From Cytidiella melzeri (taxonomy: Eukaryota; Basidiomycota; Agaricomycetes; Polyporales; Irpicaceae), in contig JABYQR010000235.1 in the NCBI GenBank assembly GCA_022592445.1, positions 1 through 64,000 on the forward strand: 64,000 nt of DNA, read 5' to 3'. Below, one piece after another: positions 53,689 through 64,000 of the stretch (position 1 is its first letter; every line of letters begins with the position of its first letter). The position numbers and the translations under genes were made by a program. The notes beneath the pieces are model-generated. The model worked only from the letters and a program-made list of their open reading frames with translations, made no database searches and was not told where the DNA came from.

Positions 53689-54523
53689 CTCAAAGGCCAC
53701 CGCTATCCACAGAATGGAGTATAGGGATGTTTCGCGCATCAGAATTGCGGATGATGATTGCGAGGGATGTTCGGTGTGGATGAGACAAGAGGTCTCGTGA
53801 AGCCGTGTCATGTGTGTTCGAAGCACATCCTCGCCATGCCGCTGCTGAGTTGGCACATAGTCGCCACAGCAGCCGAGCCGAGTGTTGCAGTTCCAGCTCA
53901 TGAACACAAGGGAAGTAACATTGCCTGCAGAGCACTCAGTGTTCGTGTAGCACGCGGGAGGATGCCTCGAGGTTGAAGAAAGACTCGCCTAGAGCTGTCC
54001 GCTGTGGCACGAAGGAGAGTCGAACCCCCGCGGGTGCATCTTGCGTCGGGAGGTTATTGCGGCCTCGGACGCGGGCCGTCCTCTGTCAGCTGGTCACCAG
54101 GAAGATCATGGCTTGATTCGACCGCACAACCACCAGTGGTACATGCATAGCATGCCAGGTGAATGTACTGACAGTCACAAGAGTGGGTAAGCCAGCTTAG
54201 GGCTACTAGGTTGGGGATCACTGCAAGGATAGACATGTTCAAGTGACACCCAACTGCGGCTTTGTGGCGTCTCGCCTAATAAGGAAGGAGGCGCATCAAG
54301 CGCGTATACTTAACACAATTAAGCAGCGAGGAGCCCATGTCCCAAGTGATCGTACTCGCACACGTCGCTATTGAAGAAGCGATATATACAAGAGCAGCCT
54401 AGCATCGCGCATAATAAAACACATATACAATTGTGGATTTGACCCTTTACCAACCTATCCCGTCCTAGAACGAGAATATCAACCACAAACACCGAACTCG
54501 ACATGTACCAACCAAGCCCCAGC
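53689..54523. other. Intergenic: GH79 promoter side to glutamine synthetase 3' end
   Basis: About 835 bp without a supported gene. A tRNA B-box-like string occurs near 54015-54029 on the minus strand but has no matching 5' half. Confidence 0.45.
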
Positions 54524-55943
54524 TTAAAGCAAACAAGTGGTCTCGACGACGATGCCGGTGACCCGGTATGGATCTGAACAAATCAATAACTCGTAAATCT
54601 TCAGAAGTGTACCAAATTGGCAGAGTCTACTGACCGATGTTGGAAGCAGGACGGCGATCCTCCAGGTATCCATAACCCTGAGCACCGACGTGTCTGGGAA
54701 TACGGATAGAAGCACCACGGTTGGCAACACCACTCGTGAACGTGCCAATGTGGCCCGTCTCGTGCCTTCCAGTCAACCTCAAGTCGTTGTCCTCGCCATA
54801 CACAGCGACGTGCTCGTTGTGTCTTTTGGAAAGCTTCTCGATCGCTGCCTCAATCGCCTTTATGCCTCCGGGCTCACGCATTTCTTTCGTCGAGTAGTTG
54901 GTGTGGCAGCCGGCTCCGTTCCAGTCGCCTTGAAGAGGCTTGGGGTGGAAGGAAATCTTCACGTTCCATTGCTCCGCAATGCGAATAAGGAGGTAACGGG
55001 CCATCCAGAGGTGATCGCCCATAGAGATGCCCTCACAAGGGCCAACCTGGAACTCCCACTGGGACGGCATGACCTCGGCGTTGATGCCAGATATGTTGAT
55101 GCCTGCATAAAGGCACGCGCGGTAGTGTGCCTCAATGAGGTCACGCGCGAATACCTTGCCGGCACCTACATATATGATTAGCGCTCCCATTCTCTTTTGC
55201 GCTCGTATAATGGCGAAATGACAATGATGGCACATTTGTTGTGGAAATGGTCCGGCTGTTGGAATGGAAAGCTGAGAACAAGCTCACTCACCAGCACCGC
55301 AGTAGTAAGGACCCTGAGGACCAGGGAAACCACCCTTGGGCCATCCATAGGGGGTACCATCGTTGTCGAAAAGAGTGTACTCCTGTTCGAGGCCGAACCA
55401 TGGCTGGAAGTCCTTTGCCTGATCCATAATTTTCTTGGCATCGTGACGGTAGTTTGTTTTGTTCGGGGTGCCATCGTTGTTGTAGCACTCAGCGAGAACG
55501 AGGATGTTGTCGCCTCCGCGGAACGGGTCCTTGAAGATGGCGGCAGGGCGGAGGTAAACGTCCGAGTCGTGTCCGGGGGCCTGGTTGGTGGAGGAGCCGT
55601 CAAAATCCCAGATGCGCAGCTGGTCGATGCTCGTGACCTTCTTGGTCACAGTCTATTTAGGAGATTTTGTGGTGTTAGCGCGTTCCGTCGGGTTACCGTG
55701 CACAGGTTTTTTGTGTAGGGGTTCGTAGGAAAGAAATGGGTGGGGAGCACAACGATAGAACGTGGACTCACTGTGGTTTTTGAACGAAGACCACCGTCGC
55801 CATCAATCCAGACGTCTGCGCCGAAGAATCGACGTGAGACCTCGAGAATAGCTACAGCAGCTGAGAGACGTACATTCAGCCTGGATTTTCTCGCCCTGAG
55901 GGAGAGCAAGGAAGGGCGCAAGGAGCTCTGGGCGGTAGGACAT
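54524..55943 (-). CDS. GLN1: Glutamine synthetase (type II)
   Basis: Condenses glutamate and ammonia with ATP to give glutamine, the main ammonium-assimilation step in fungi. Exons 55943-55874, 55815-55772, 55652-55292, 55165-54635 and 54573-54524 give 351 residues, typical for eukaryotic GSII. Landmarks are [39 protein letters not shown] (metal-binding Glu), [37 protein letters not shown] and [22 protein letters not shown] late segment reads [11 protein letters not shown], with the final exon encoding [15 protein letters not shown]. Intron 3 (55166-55291, 126 bp) is longer than its neighbours. The start at 55943 gives the conserved [14 protein letters not shown]-terminus. Confidence 0.96.
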
Positions 55944-56015
55944 GACGGCGATGACAGTGTACTGGGTGATAAGGACGTGGTTGAAGTAGGAAAGGTGAGT
56001 TATCAGTGGGAGGCT

Positions 56016-56024
56016 GTATATAAG
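56016..56024 (-). promoter_or_regulatory. Putative TATA box of glutamine synthetase
   Basis: Reads CTTATATAC on the minus strand about 75 bp upstream of the GLN1 start codon, a usual distance for fungal core promoters. Confidence 0.45.
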
Positions 56025-56253
56025 GGCGCATCGTTTCAATGTTGTGGGTTGTTTGTTCCGTGCCAGGAGCTGATCTCAGAAGATAAGAACCTGTGTTTAT
56101 CTGCTGTGTAACTTTTGACATCGATCGCTTAATGCCACTGCTGACACGCCTCCTAATAGAGTACTGCGGGAGACTACCCTGGATGCACTGTGTCTCTATC
56201 TCTCTAAGACACGCAGAATTGCAGCTCATTACAACGCAGAACAAGTTCACAAT

Positions 56254-57733
56254 TTATTGTTTCTTCCGCACTGCCTTGCGTCGACGACCCCCTGCCATCG
56301 ACGTCGCCGCCGCCCGTCCTCCTGACTTTGAGCCGTTTGCCCCTTCCTTCGGCGTCACCGTTCCGCTTCCAGGACCCTCCGTTCCCGACTGAGACTCGCC
56401 GTTATCTTCCTGATCCCCCTTGGCGGACCCAGCTCCAGTCGATTTGCGCGAGGGTATGTGTTTTTCCCAGCAGCTTGTTACGAGCGAGACAAACCATGTG
56501 CGCCGGACTGACGGGGGAATTGCAGTACTATTGTCCACCGGGTGCAGACTGCCATCGGAATCAACCTAACGACGTCGATGCGGACAGAGATTTGCCAGCA
56601 AGGCGTTCATAAGCAAGAGCGAGTTTGACCTAATAGGGAAAGACTCACGAAGAACACATCGTTACCATCAACCACCATATCCACCCACCGACCTTGCAAC
56701 GGGTTACCTTCTGCATCGTAGCGCGATCCTCCTCCAAGATTGACTTTGACCTGAAATAGGGTTGCTTTCAATATACGTCGAGATCCCAAACGTAGTAGGT
56801 GTAAAATGACAATATCATCACACGACTCACCTTTCTCTGTCCTTCTCCTGGCGTGAGCTTGTTTCCCCACGCAGCAGACCTTGCCTGTCCCACAATCTTC
56901 TCGACCCTTTGGAGGTCACGCTTGTAGTTTATGGATTGCACGACATATTGCAACGCCGACGTCAACAGCGTGAGGAATACGAACACAGTCTAAGCTCAGG
57001 CACATGAGCGTCTTGCTGTAGCCAACACAATATTGAAGACCTACACCGAGACCTGGTCTGAACCGCGAGTAATAGTAGCCTGTTCCGCGCCATCTGGGTA
57101 CGCCATTCTTGTAGAAAAAGTCGTAGCTGCTCGTCCAATCCCAGAAAACTTCAGATCTGATGACAAGCTTGTATGCAGTATGAAGCGTACCGTTTTCGAG
57201 CTTCGCCGTCCCTCAAGATCTTTGCAATAACACCCAACCTGGAGAAACGGTCGTGTGCGCCTGTTACGCCAGGATTTTTGTCCGGGCTAGAAAGGCGGAG
57301 GTTGTTCAGCGTCGTTCAACTGACGGTGAGAGTACCGCTACGCACTGTAATTGTATGCTTTTTTTTCGGTATGCCTTGGAGATGTCAGAAGAAGTCGCGG
57401 ACGAAGACACATCGAGCCACGAGTAAAATGTCGTTCCTTTGCCTGTTCGTATCACACAGATTAGCAGGCGTTAGGCGGGAACAAAGACAGGACGCACCTT
57501 CGGACGCCTCCAACGCGCTCACGAGGTCAAAAATCTCATGATCTTCCTATGGGGGGGCGCACTACTCGTGAGTGCGACGCGGACCTCCCGCCAAAAATGA
57601 GCTGCATACCTTCGTCCAGCTATAAGCACAAAGTCAGCTTTGGTTTGATGACACGACAAGACACCATAGTCACTCACGCAAGAGCAGTCGTGACTAGCAC
57701 GGCAATAAAAGTGCAAAAAAAGAAGAGCCTCAT
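56254..57733 (-). CDS. ERJ5: Erj5-type ER membrane J-domain protein
   Basis: J-domain co-chaperone of the ER membrane, expected to stimulate lumenal BiP/Kar2. Exons 57733-57678, 57619-57610, 57546-57498, 57442-57346, 57286-57191, 57126-57045, 56989-56831, 56750-56649 and 56565-56254 give 320 residues. A signal peptide ([19 protein letters not shown]) is followed by a J domain ([23 protein letters not shown], with the HPD split by an intron). The segment [20 protein letters not shown] and a membrane helix ([17 protein letters not shown]) follow, then a basic cytosolic tail ending [10 protein letters not shown]. Exon 2 is only 10 nt. The order of parts matches fungal Erj5. It is divergent from the RRN7-like gene, 223 bp apart. 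Confidence 0.86.
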
Positions 57734-57956
57734 ATGAGGTGCCGGAGTTCGCTGGAGATGCAGCTTCGGGAGAGATGTTGTCGTAAAGAAACCCGAACAG
57801 CCTGAGACTCGACGCCAGGTCGCCAGCGTGATCAAGCGTCTAAATGGACACTCCACGTGGATATCTAATCTCTAAAAGTTGCGAGGGATCAAGCGCCTTG
57901 TTTCACGACTCGCCCTCCATCATCTATACCGGCGACAGAGCACTTGGAAACAGGAT

Positions 57957-60378
57957 ATGGCACCCAGGCGGCGCTGCGGTGTATGCGGCTCTAAACAATG
58001 GAGGAAGGAGCCTTCCAGCGGGTTCATCACATGCAGCGAGGGACATGTCTTGCAGGTAAATGCTTCGTGTCTCCTCTCATCTTGTCATTTTCGCACATTG
58101 GTTTAAAATGAACACTCACAACTGACGGAAGAGGACCTTAGAACTATAGGAACGAAACGCGTGAAGTCAACGAGCTCGGACCTCACACCGTTCGTAAACG
58201 TACGCTGAAGTCGGGGAGGAAGAAGAAAGAGCGGGTGAGCAAGGCAGATCCAAAACGTACGTTGCCACATCTCTGCTTTTACAATCCTCTCAGAACATGT
58301 TATGTTTTTTTCAATTCATTTCTTTACAGTGTATCACGGCAACCGAGGGCGCTATCACTATTTCCAATGTCTACAGCTCGTTCTGCGCTTGCAAATCAAA
58401 GCAGTCTCGGAAGCGTGGCATCTGCCGTCAGAATTCGAGGTGCGTTTGCGAATCACCAAGAAATGGCAGGTCCAAGCTCTGCGACGTTACTACAAGGCTG
58501 GCGTGTAGTGCAACTTGACTTTGACTAATTGGTGAATTACTAGATTGTGTGTAGGGACATATGGACACTCCATCTATGCCTCTTGCCTAGCCCACCGCCT
58601 CCGGAGCCATACCATCATTTGGTTGACCAATATGGTGGGAAAAAGGACATTAGAAACAGCCGGCAGCAAGAGCAGTCCTTTGACTCCATCGATGAGAAGG
58701 AGGAAGTGCCAGAGACAAAGGACAGTGACGGTCAACACGATTCTGGTCCTGACTCCTCTTCGTCGGAGTCAGACGAAGGCGAACTAGATGATGAGATGGA
58801 AAAGTTACTGAGGGAGAACTCTGAGGCATCCTCATCTGACGACGGTGACGAGCAGCTTCACACTCAGCCATCAGCGGGATCAGAGAGAGGAAGGAGCAAA
58901 AAAGGTCAAGATACAAATAAGGGTTACGATTCGCCTGCAGCTAACCTTGCGGTACTCATGGTCGCGTGTTGGACGATGAGGGTGCCTGTTATTTACAAGG
59001 ACTTCATCAAGTGAGTAGACTTTGCCTTGAGCAGTTCTGCCTGATGAGTAATGTTGCTGTGAGATTGATAGAATCCTATGATCTTCCTTATCTTGACCCA
59101 GTCCGTCTACTTCCTGAAAGCTTGGCATTGCATCTCACGAAGCAGACCAGACAAGCCCTATCTCCTCATGTGGGTTTAGCTTCTATCGATGGGATGTAAC
59201 CAGCCGCTGACAGAGAAATAGTTCGCGCCAACCACAATGCATATCCACAAATTGACCTCCCGACTTGCAAAGCATATGTACAACACCCACGGTATTTTTA
59301 CCCCGGAATGCAACGCCGCACCGATTCTCTGGAGAGTTGTAAAGCGTCTGCGTGGTACACGTATGTCTTATTCTTCAATGATCCCTTCTGAGAATGTTGA
59401 TGGCCTGTTTACTGTGTCCCTCAGCGACGCTTTACATGCTCACGAAAAAGCTCGCACACATCCTCTCCTTACCACTCACTCTCCATCGAGCTCTATCACC
59501 AATCCTCAGGCGTATCAAACCTCTCGATCCTGAGTATCACAAATACGACAATGCACCCGTGGAGGTGTCGCTGGCGGCTGCGGTCGTCGTAGTCTTGAAG
59601 TTGGTGTATGGTCTCGACGGGAAAAACAGAACACCTACAGACAGGGAAGACCCAGCTTGTGCGATGCCCAATTTTTCTGAGTGGATGGAGGCGGTTAAGA
59701 GTATGGAAGCGAGGGAGGGGGATGTACGGGACAGGCTGTTCGATGTTGGTGAGGATATGTGAGGCTTGTCTTCACGGGTTCTCGAAGATTCTGTCCGTTA
59801 ACACTTTGGGTAGGCCCTCCGCACTTGATCTTGATGACGGGATGGTCGATTCGTACCTCGACTTTTGCGAAACAGCTTTGCTGGCCCCGAAGAGCTCAGA
59901 GAATCGTTATCGAGATGGCAAGTATCTGGCTCTTGCTCTTCGTGTACACGGAATTCGCTAATGAGACCAAACGGTCACAAATATAGAAAATATCGTCTTG
60001 CGCGATTTTTTCCCTCTTCAACCCCATTTGAAACCGCACGCTTGTAGCCAAGAAACCGTAAACGATGTCTTACAGATCACTCCTCCACAGCCTTTACCAG
60101 CCACACCCCTTCGCACGGCATTTACTAACCTCCGCCCAGGTCAATCCTACCGGATCTACCACACATCTGACATCCTCGGTTCTCTCCCGGAAGATTACGA
60201 GTTCTTCGTGGCGAGGGTGGCAAAGTGGGCGGGCGTGGACGAGCGCTGTATATGTGGTGTGGTCGAAAGGTTCGAGCGGAGGTTGGCTAGGTGGTGGAAC
60301 AAGATCAGGAAGGAGGAGAGGAAGAGGGAGGGAGGCGGGAGGAATACGGGAGAAAATAAGCTTGACGAAGAGGTCTAA
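57957..60378 (+). CDS. RRN7: RNA polymerase I core factor subunit Rrn7 / TAF1B
   Basis: TFIIB-related component of the Pol I core factor/SL1, which recruits Pol I to rDNA promoters. Exons 57957-58055, 58142-58256, 58330-58502, 58544-59010, 59064-59169, 59222-59360, 59425-59758, 59814-59917 and 59987-60378 give 642 residues. The N-terminal zinc ribbon (CGVCGSKQWRKEPSSGFITCSEGH) is followed by the reader/linker NYRNETREVNELGPHT and the cyclin-like region (YHGNRGRYHYFQCLQLVLRLQ, CRDIWTLHLCLL). An acidic Ser/Asp/Glu stretch and a second conserved region (VIYKDFIKLIESYDLPYLDPVRLLP) come next. Intron 8 (59918-59986) has the donor GCAAGT. Using the only nearby GT donor instead introduces a stop. Confidence 0.88.
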
Positions 60379-60797
60379 AGTAGTGGGCTAGCGTACGTTT
60401 GCCGCTGGATTATACTCGCACTAATCCACTCGTTACGATGAGTGCACGACGTTACCAGGCTGTTCTTGTCTCAGATTGGCCCGATGTGCTCAAGTGTTAA
60501 GTCGTACATGGAAGGACCCTTCCTACCGCCAAGCCACACAATCGTCCATTATGCTATGCTTCTCTCTAATGGAGAATACATTCACGATGTCACTCCAGTC
60601 GGCTTCTGACAGTGAGATGCAAGTTTGCTTAGTAAAATTGTCGCGACGGACATGCGTAACATACAACTACATGAGACTTGAAAGCAGCAGCGTACTAACA
60701 GTATTGACATTGACCATCGAAACGCGAGGTGGTGACTACATCAGAAAAACAGCGTTGCATCCACATCAACGCCTACAACGCCAATCGGATTATGGGT
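60379..60797. other. Intergenic between convergent RRN7 and enoyl-CoA hydratase genes
   Basis: About 420 bp forming the shared 3' region of two convergent genes. Nothing recognisable is present. Confidence 0.6.
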
Positions 60798-61967
60798 TCA
60801 CAACCTTGCTTTCGCAGCGGCATCAGCGATCGCGATGGTCATCCTAGGCATTTCGTCGCTGCGCAGCGCTTTCACCGTCTTGGCGTACATCTCGCTCTGA
60901 AATAATCTCAGTCTCCGTCTCCAGGGCGTCGAGAGCTCAAGTGGCTTACCCGGATCAGGCCCCATGCACCTGCGGCTGCTTGCGCCCCTACAACTTCACC
61001 AAGCTCTTGAGCCTTCTTGATCACGTCTTCCGTATTTCCGGGCGCAAGAGCATCCACAAATCCAGCTGCCACAGCTTCCTGCCCAGTGAAGCGATGTCCC
61101 TCCAGCCCAATCTTCCGTCGCACCTGTGAATCGGGGACCTTGTCCCCAATGATGCATGCAATCGAGGCTGGCCACGAAGCTCCGAAGTGAACCTCACCAA
61201 GCATCCGTCAGGACCTATGCTAGCGTATGAAAGTCGAAAGAAATCGCTCACCTCGTTCATGCACATCCAAGCCCTGCGCGTTGCGCCATCTGTCATTACT
61301 CGGTAATCACAGGAGAGAGCTAAAACCATGCCACCCGCAAAGCAATGCCCGTTGACAGCAGCAATGGTGGGAACTGTGGGGTCATCGGCTTGGTGAGCTG
61401 AGATACGAAAGAAGTTTCGGGTAAAACCTCACTTGGGTATGTCAGGAGACGATAGAACAGAGGGTTAATGACATCTAGTTTTCGTACATGAGCATCAAAA
61501 TACCTCGGACAATGCGAATTCGTCTTACCTGGCCAGAAACGCGGGTTCTTCAACGACTTATCGTAGTCCAGGCCTGACATCGGCCACCGTCAGAACTTAG
61601 GATTTAACGTGCCAAGTACATAGGGTTTACACTCACCGTTGCTAAAGAACTTGTGCTGATTCCTGTTACCGACGATGATGAGAGCCCCTTTGGCACCTTC
61701 CTTGTCGCCTTTGGCATTGGCTGCTCTCCAGATCTGCCGCCAGTCGCGTTCGACCGCGTCCAAAGCCGGCAAAACGGCTTTGTTGATGAAGTGGTCGGTC
61801 AGTCTGTTGTCAGCACCGTTGTGAAGCTCAAGCAACCAGATGGAGGCCGAGGCTAAACGTATTTTATCAGTCAGCCGCCAAACGATAAATGTAATACAAG
61901 ACTCGGACGTACGATGGGTAACAGTCACCAGCGACTCATTGGCTGGAAAATGAGCAGGGAACGACAT
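60798..61967 (-). CDS. Enoyl-CoA hydratase/isomerase family protein, possibly peroxisomal
   Basis: Crotonase-fold enzyme acting on enoyl-CoA in fatty acid breakdown. Exons 61967-61913, 61852-61637, 61573-61529, 61474-61433, 61373-61252, 61192-60950 and 60896-60798 give 273 residues. Core motifs are LELHNGADNRLTDHF near the N-terminus, the first oxyanion-hole strand GALIIVGNRNQHKFFSNGLDYDK, and TIAAVNGHCFAGGMVLALSCDYRVM. An RRKIGLEGHRFTGQEAVAAGFVDAL helix region follows. The protein ends KARL, and ARL fits the degenerate PTS1 pattern. I cannot tell hydratase from delta3-delta2 isomerase. An upstream in-frame leader exists to about 62099, but the ATG at 61967 gives the usual N-terminus. Confidence 0.87.
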
Positions 61968-62055
61968 GACAATCTCAGGACTGTTTTCGACGAAGGAGTT
62001 ATGATTCGAGTTGGTTCGTGTGCATGATATCCCAGCGTGAGCTGCGAATTCGAAG

Positions 62056-62063
62056 GTATAAAT
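62056..62063 (-). promoter_or_regulatory. Putative TATA box of the enoyl-CoA hydratase gene
   Basis: The plus strand reads tataaata; the minus strand reads TATTTATA, about 90 bp upstream of the start codon at 61967. Confidence 0.4.
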
Positions 62064-62231
62064 ACGAGTCCTTTCTGCAGTCACGGTGGGAGCACACAAA
62101 GAGCCGGGATGGCTTGTGATTTACTACGCAAGCGCTGTGTTATTACTATCGAACATTCGATACACTAAACTAGTTAAGTTGTGTGTGTGAGTACTGAGCG
62201 GAGTGGATCTTCAGAAGTGCCTACATGTACT

Positions 62232-62883
62232 GAGTGACTTCCCGTAAGCCTTTAGGTCGATGTTTAGGTCGACTTTTGCGTGTGAGACATGAAATCTCAG
62301 ATCAGAGCGTGACATTTTCAAAGTCCGATAGCACCCGAAACATGTCGGTGAGACATCGGACACGACCTAAACCTCGAAGTTTGGGTAGGGGGGGTACCCC
62401 CCCTACCTAAACGTCTTCTGCAGTCCTAAACTGTGTGGCGTCGACTAGCGCCTGCGCTCTTGCCTTGTAAGGCATTCCGCATCACAATATTCATATGCTT
62501 CGTACGTCGGCCATCATATTTCGCGAACACGGGCGCCTGGCTCTTCTCCTCTGTCTTTCCAGCCCCCTTGTGTCATGACTGCCCATTGTGCGCTTTTGAG
62601 AAGACGAAAGGATAGATTTCACTACTCAGAATGTTCCAAAATATCCTTGTGAATTTCAGGTGTATGTCTGACAAAAGAGAACCAAAATATTGTCTGAGTG
62701 TTAGTAAGCGCCAGCGCGTACGATGATCTGGTGGTATCGTGCTCAACGACGTCAGAAAAACGAGCGGGTTGCCCGAGCCTCCGGCGCCTGATGCACGGCA
62801 AAGAGCGAAATCGAGATGGTCACACAGTTTCAAACTCAGACGTTTAGGTCGCAAGCGACCTAAATCCTTACGGGAAGTCACTC
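62232..62883. mobile_element. MITE-like element with 17-bp terminal inverted repeats
   Basis: The left end, GAGTGACTTCCCGTAAG (62232-62248), is exactly the reverse complement of the right end at 62867-62883. Flanking bases are ACT on both sides (62229-62231 and 62884-62886), a candidate 3-bp target duplication. Subterminal DNA repeats tttaggtcg/cgacctaaa several times. A perfect 24-bp palindrome occupies 62384-62407. At 652 bp and with no transposase-like frame, it is a non-autonomous DNA element. The superfamily is unresolved; a 3-bp duplication would suit PIF/Harbinger or CACTA, but neither terminal signature is clear. Confidence 0.78.
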
Positions 62884-63320
62884 ACTACTTGTCGGACAAC
62901 CCATTGGGAATTCTCCCAACGCACAATGCACCCGTTTACCAGAACTTCGATCAGCCAGTGCTGGCCGCCGCCGGGAGCTGCGTATATGGTTTGGATAATG
63001 TGCTCCATCTCAGTATAACCCAAGTCTTCTCCTTGCGCCCTATCGAATGCCAGGTCTTCCACAACTTTGCGCATCAGTCTGTAATAGTCTGCATCTTCCA
63101 TTTCTCCCATAGCCGTGGCCACGTCTTCGATAACAGAAGTGTCAATTGCCCGTTTGTTTGAGTCAACTTGATGAAAGACACGCGGGCTGACTTGGGAAAA
63201 TTTGCCTGTGCCCGGTGCACGGGATCCTACACTGCCACATGGAGTGGCAGACACAGTCACCACATAGGATGTGCCAGTGATGACAGCAGCAAACAAAAAG
63301 AGAGATTTTGAGAACTGCAT
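62868..63320 (-). CDS. Small secreted protein whose 3' end lies in a transposon repeat
   Basis: A 150-residue single-exon frame. A signal peptide (MQFSKSLFLFAAVITGTSYVVTVSA) is followed by a mature region with only two cysteines and an acidic helical stretch (IEDVATAMGEMEDADYYRLMRKV). It ends GCIVRWENSQWVVRQ then VVSDFP. The last codons and the stop are read from the terminal inverted repeat of the neighbouring MITE-like element. The open frame continues upstream of 63320, but the ATG there gives the clear signal peptide. No family was recognised. Small secreted proteins of this size are common in Agaricomycetes; whether this one is functional is unknown. Confidence 0.6.
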   Translation of the reverse strand: MQFSKSLFLFAAVITGTSYVVTVSATPCGSVGSRAPGTGKFSQVSPRVFHQVDSNKRAIDTSVIEDVATAMGEMEDADYYRLMRKVVEDLAFDRAQGEDLGYTEMEHIIQTIYAAPGGGQHWLIEVLVNGCIVRWENSQWVVRQVVSDFP

Positions 63321-64000
63321 GATGGAGTGGGAGAGTGACAAAAGGATGTAAGGCAGCAAGCTGTCAGAATAATCTTCAGTACAAAGACCCAAGGTGAGTA
63401 CAAAGCAAACAACAACGTACTTACAATGAAGCAACTGGAACAACTGAGGTGTGTAGAAGGGCAATATGAAAAGGGTACAGCAGGAAGGTCAGCTGTGACG
63501 ACGATTTTAGTAAATAGTGAAGTGATTGATAGCAAGTGCAACACAAATGGCAATTTACTTACCAACCAGTGCTGAACCAATGAAATGACTTGGAGAGATA
63601 GAAGTGTGCTGAGGTGCAAGGATGGTGGCGAGGGCTGCTATATAGCTTGTGGTCTATGTGCAGTGCAGGTGCAAAAATAGAAGTATGCATATGGTTAGCT
63701 TCGGATCAGGCTGTGCTGAAGCTCCCCTATCATGCCACAGGATCTCTGGTATGATTTGCGTTTGATTTACATCCGATCTGCGTTTGTTTCACACCCCCTT
63801 CCCCTGACTGCAAATCTGCACCATCTGTATATGATCTGATTTTATTTCACACCTGTTAAAACTATATAATATAATATGATATGATATGTAGTTTCCCACG
63901 CCTTATTACAAGGACACTTTTAGGTAGCAGAGTTCCCACAGTCTTGAAATGGGAATTATGCAGCCGTATATGGAAACTCAAGTAGTAACCATCACATTAG
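63321..64000. other. Upstream region of the small secreted protein to window end
   Basis: No further gene is supported. AT-rich strings lie near 63855-63890 and a tatatag string near 63641. Part of this region may be promoter or 5' UTR. Confidence 0.4.

Noticed and set aside
54001..54120. tRNA-like B box and 3' acceptor-like end on the minus strand
   Set aside because: The string resembles a T-arm followed by TCGTGCCA, but no matching 5' acceptor strand, D-arm or anticodon arm could be folded upstream.

Overview
The window is nuclear DNA from a fungus, almost certainly a mushroom-forming basidiomycete (Agaricomycetes). Genes are broken by many 48-70 bp GT-AG introns. They include basidiomycete-style F-box/LRR and WD40 proteins, secreted CAZymes and two-finger C2H2 regulators. 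No bacterial operon or CRISPR feature is present. All exon coordinates come from reading splice sites by eye. Complete models were checked to give whole-codon totals.

Layout. 1-5.6 kb: an intact protein O-mannosyltransferase gene running off the left edge, and a decayed tandem copy of it. 5.8-10.0 kb: two core housekeeping genes, CCT2 (chaperonin beta subunit) and RVB1 (Pontin ATPase). 10.3-13.3 kb: an F-box protein and the NF-YC/Hap5 CCAAT-factor subunit. 13.7-19.3 kb: an intron-containing tRNA-Ile(AAU), then about 5.5 kb of repeat-rich DNA closed by a second copy of the tRNA 3' end. This holds a solo LTR with perfect 5-bp target duplications. 19.6-25.7 kb: a DNAJC3/P58IPK-type ER co-chaperone and a secreted GH3 glycosidase. 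25.9-32.4 kb: two tandem paralogues that join an unrecognised N-terminal region to an eight-blade WD40 propeller. 35.6-49.5 kb: three paralogous two-finger C2H2 proteins spread through gene-poor, probably decayed DNA. 51.4-53.6 kb: a secreted GH79 glycosidase. 54.5-62.0 kb: a dense block of glutamine synthetase, an Erj5-type ER J-protein, the Rrn7/TAF1B Pol I factor and an enoyl-CoA hydratase family protein with a possible peroxisomal signal. 62.2-63.3 kb: a small secreted protein whose stop codon lies in the inverted repeat of a 652-bp MITE-like element.

Shared themes. Three genes act on ER protein folding or modification: the O-mannosyltransferase, the P58IPK-type protein and the Erj5-type protein. 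CCT2 and RVB1 are general folding and chromatin machines. GH3 and GH79 act outside the cell on glycans. The most unusual signals are three probable GC-AG introns in housekeeping genes, exons of only 10-17 nt, the tRNA-end duplication, the MITE/secreted-protein junction, and the WD40 and zinc-finger paralogue families.
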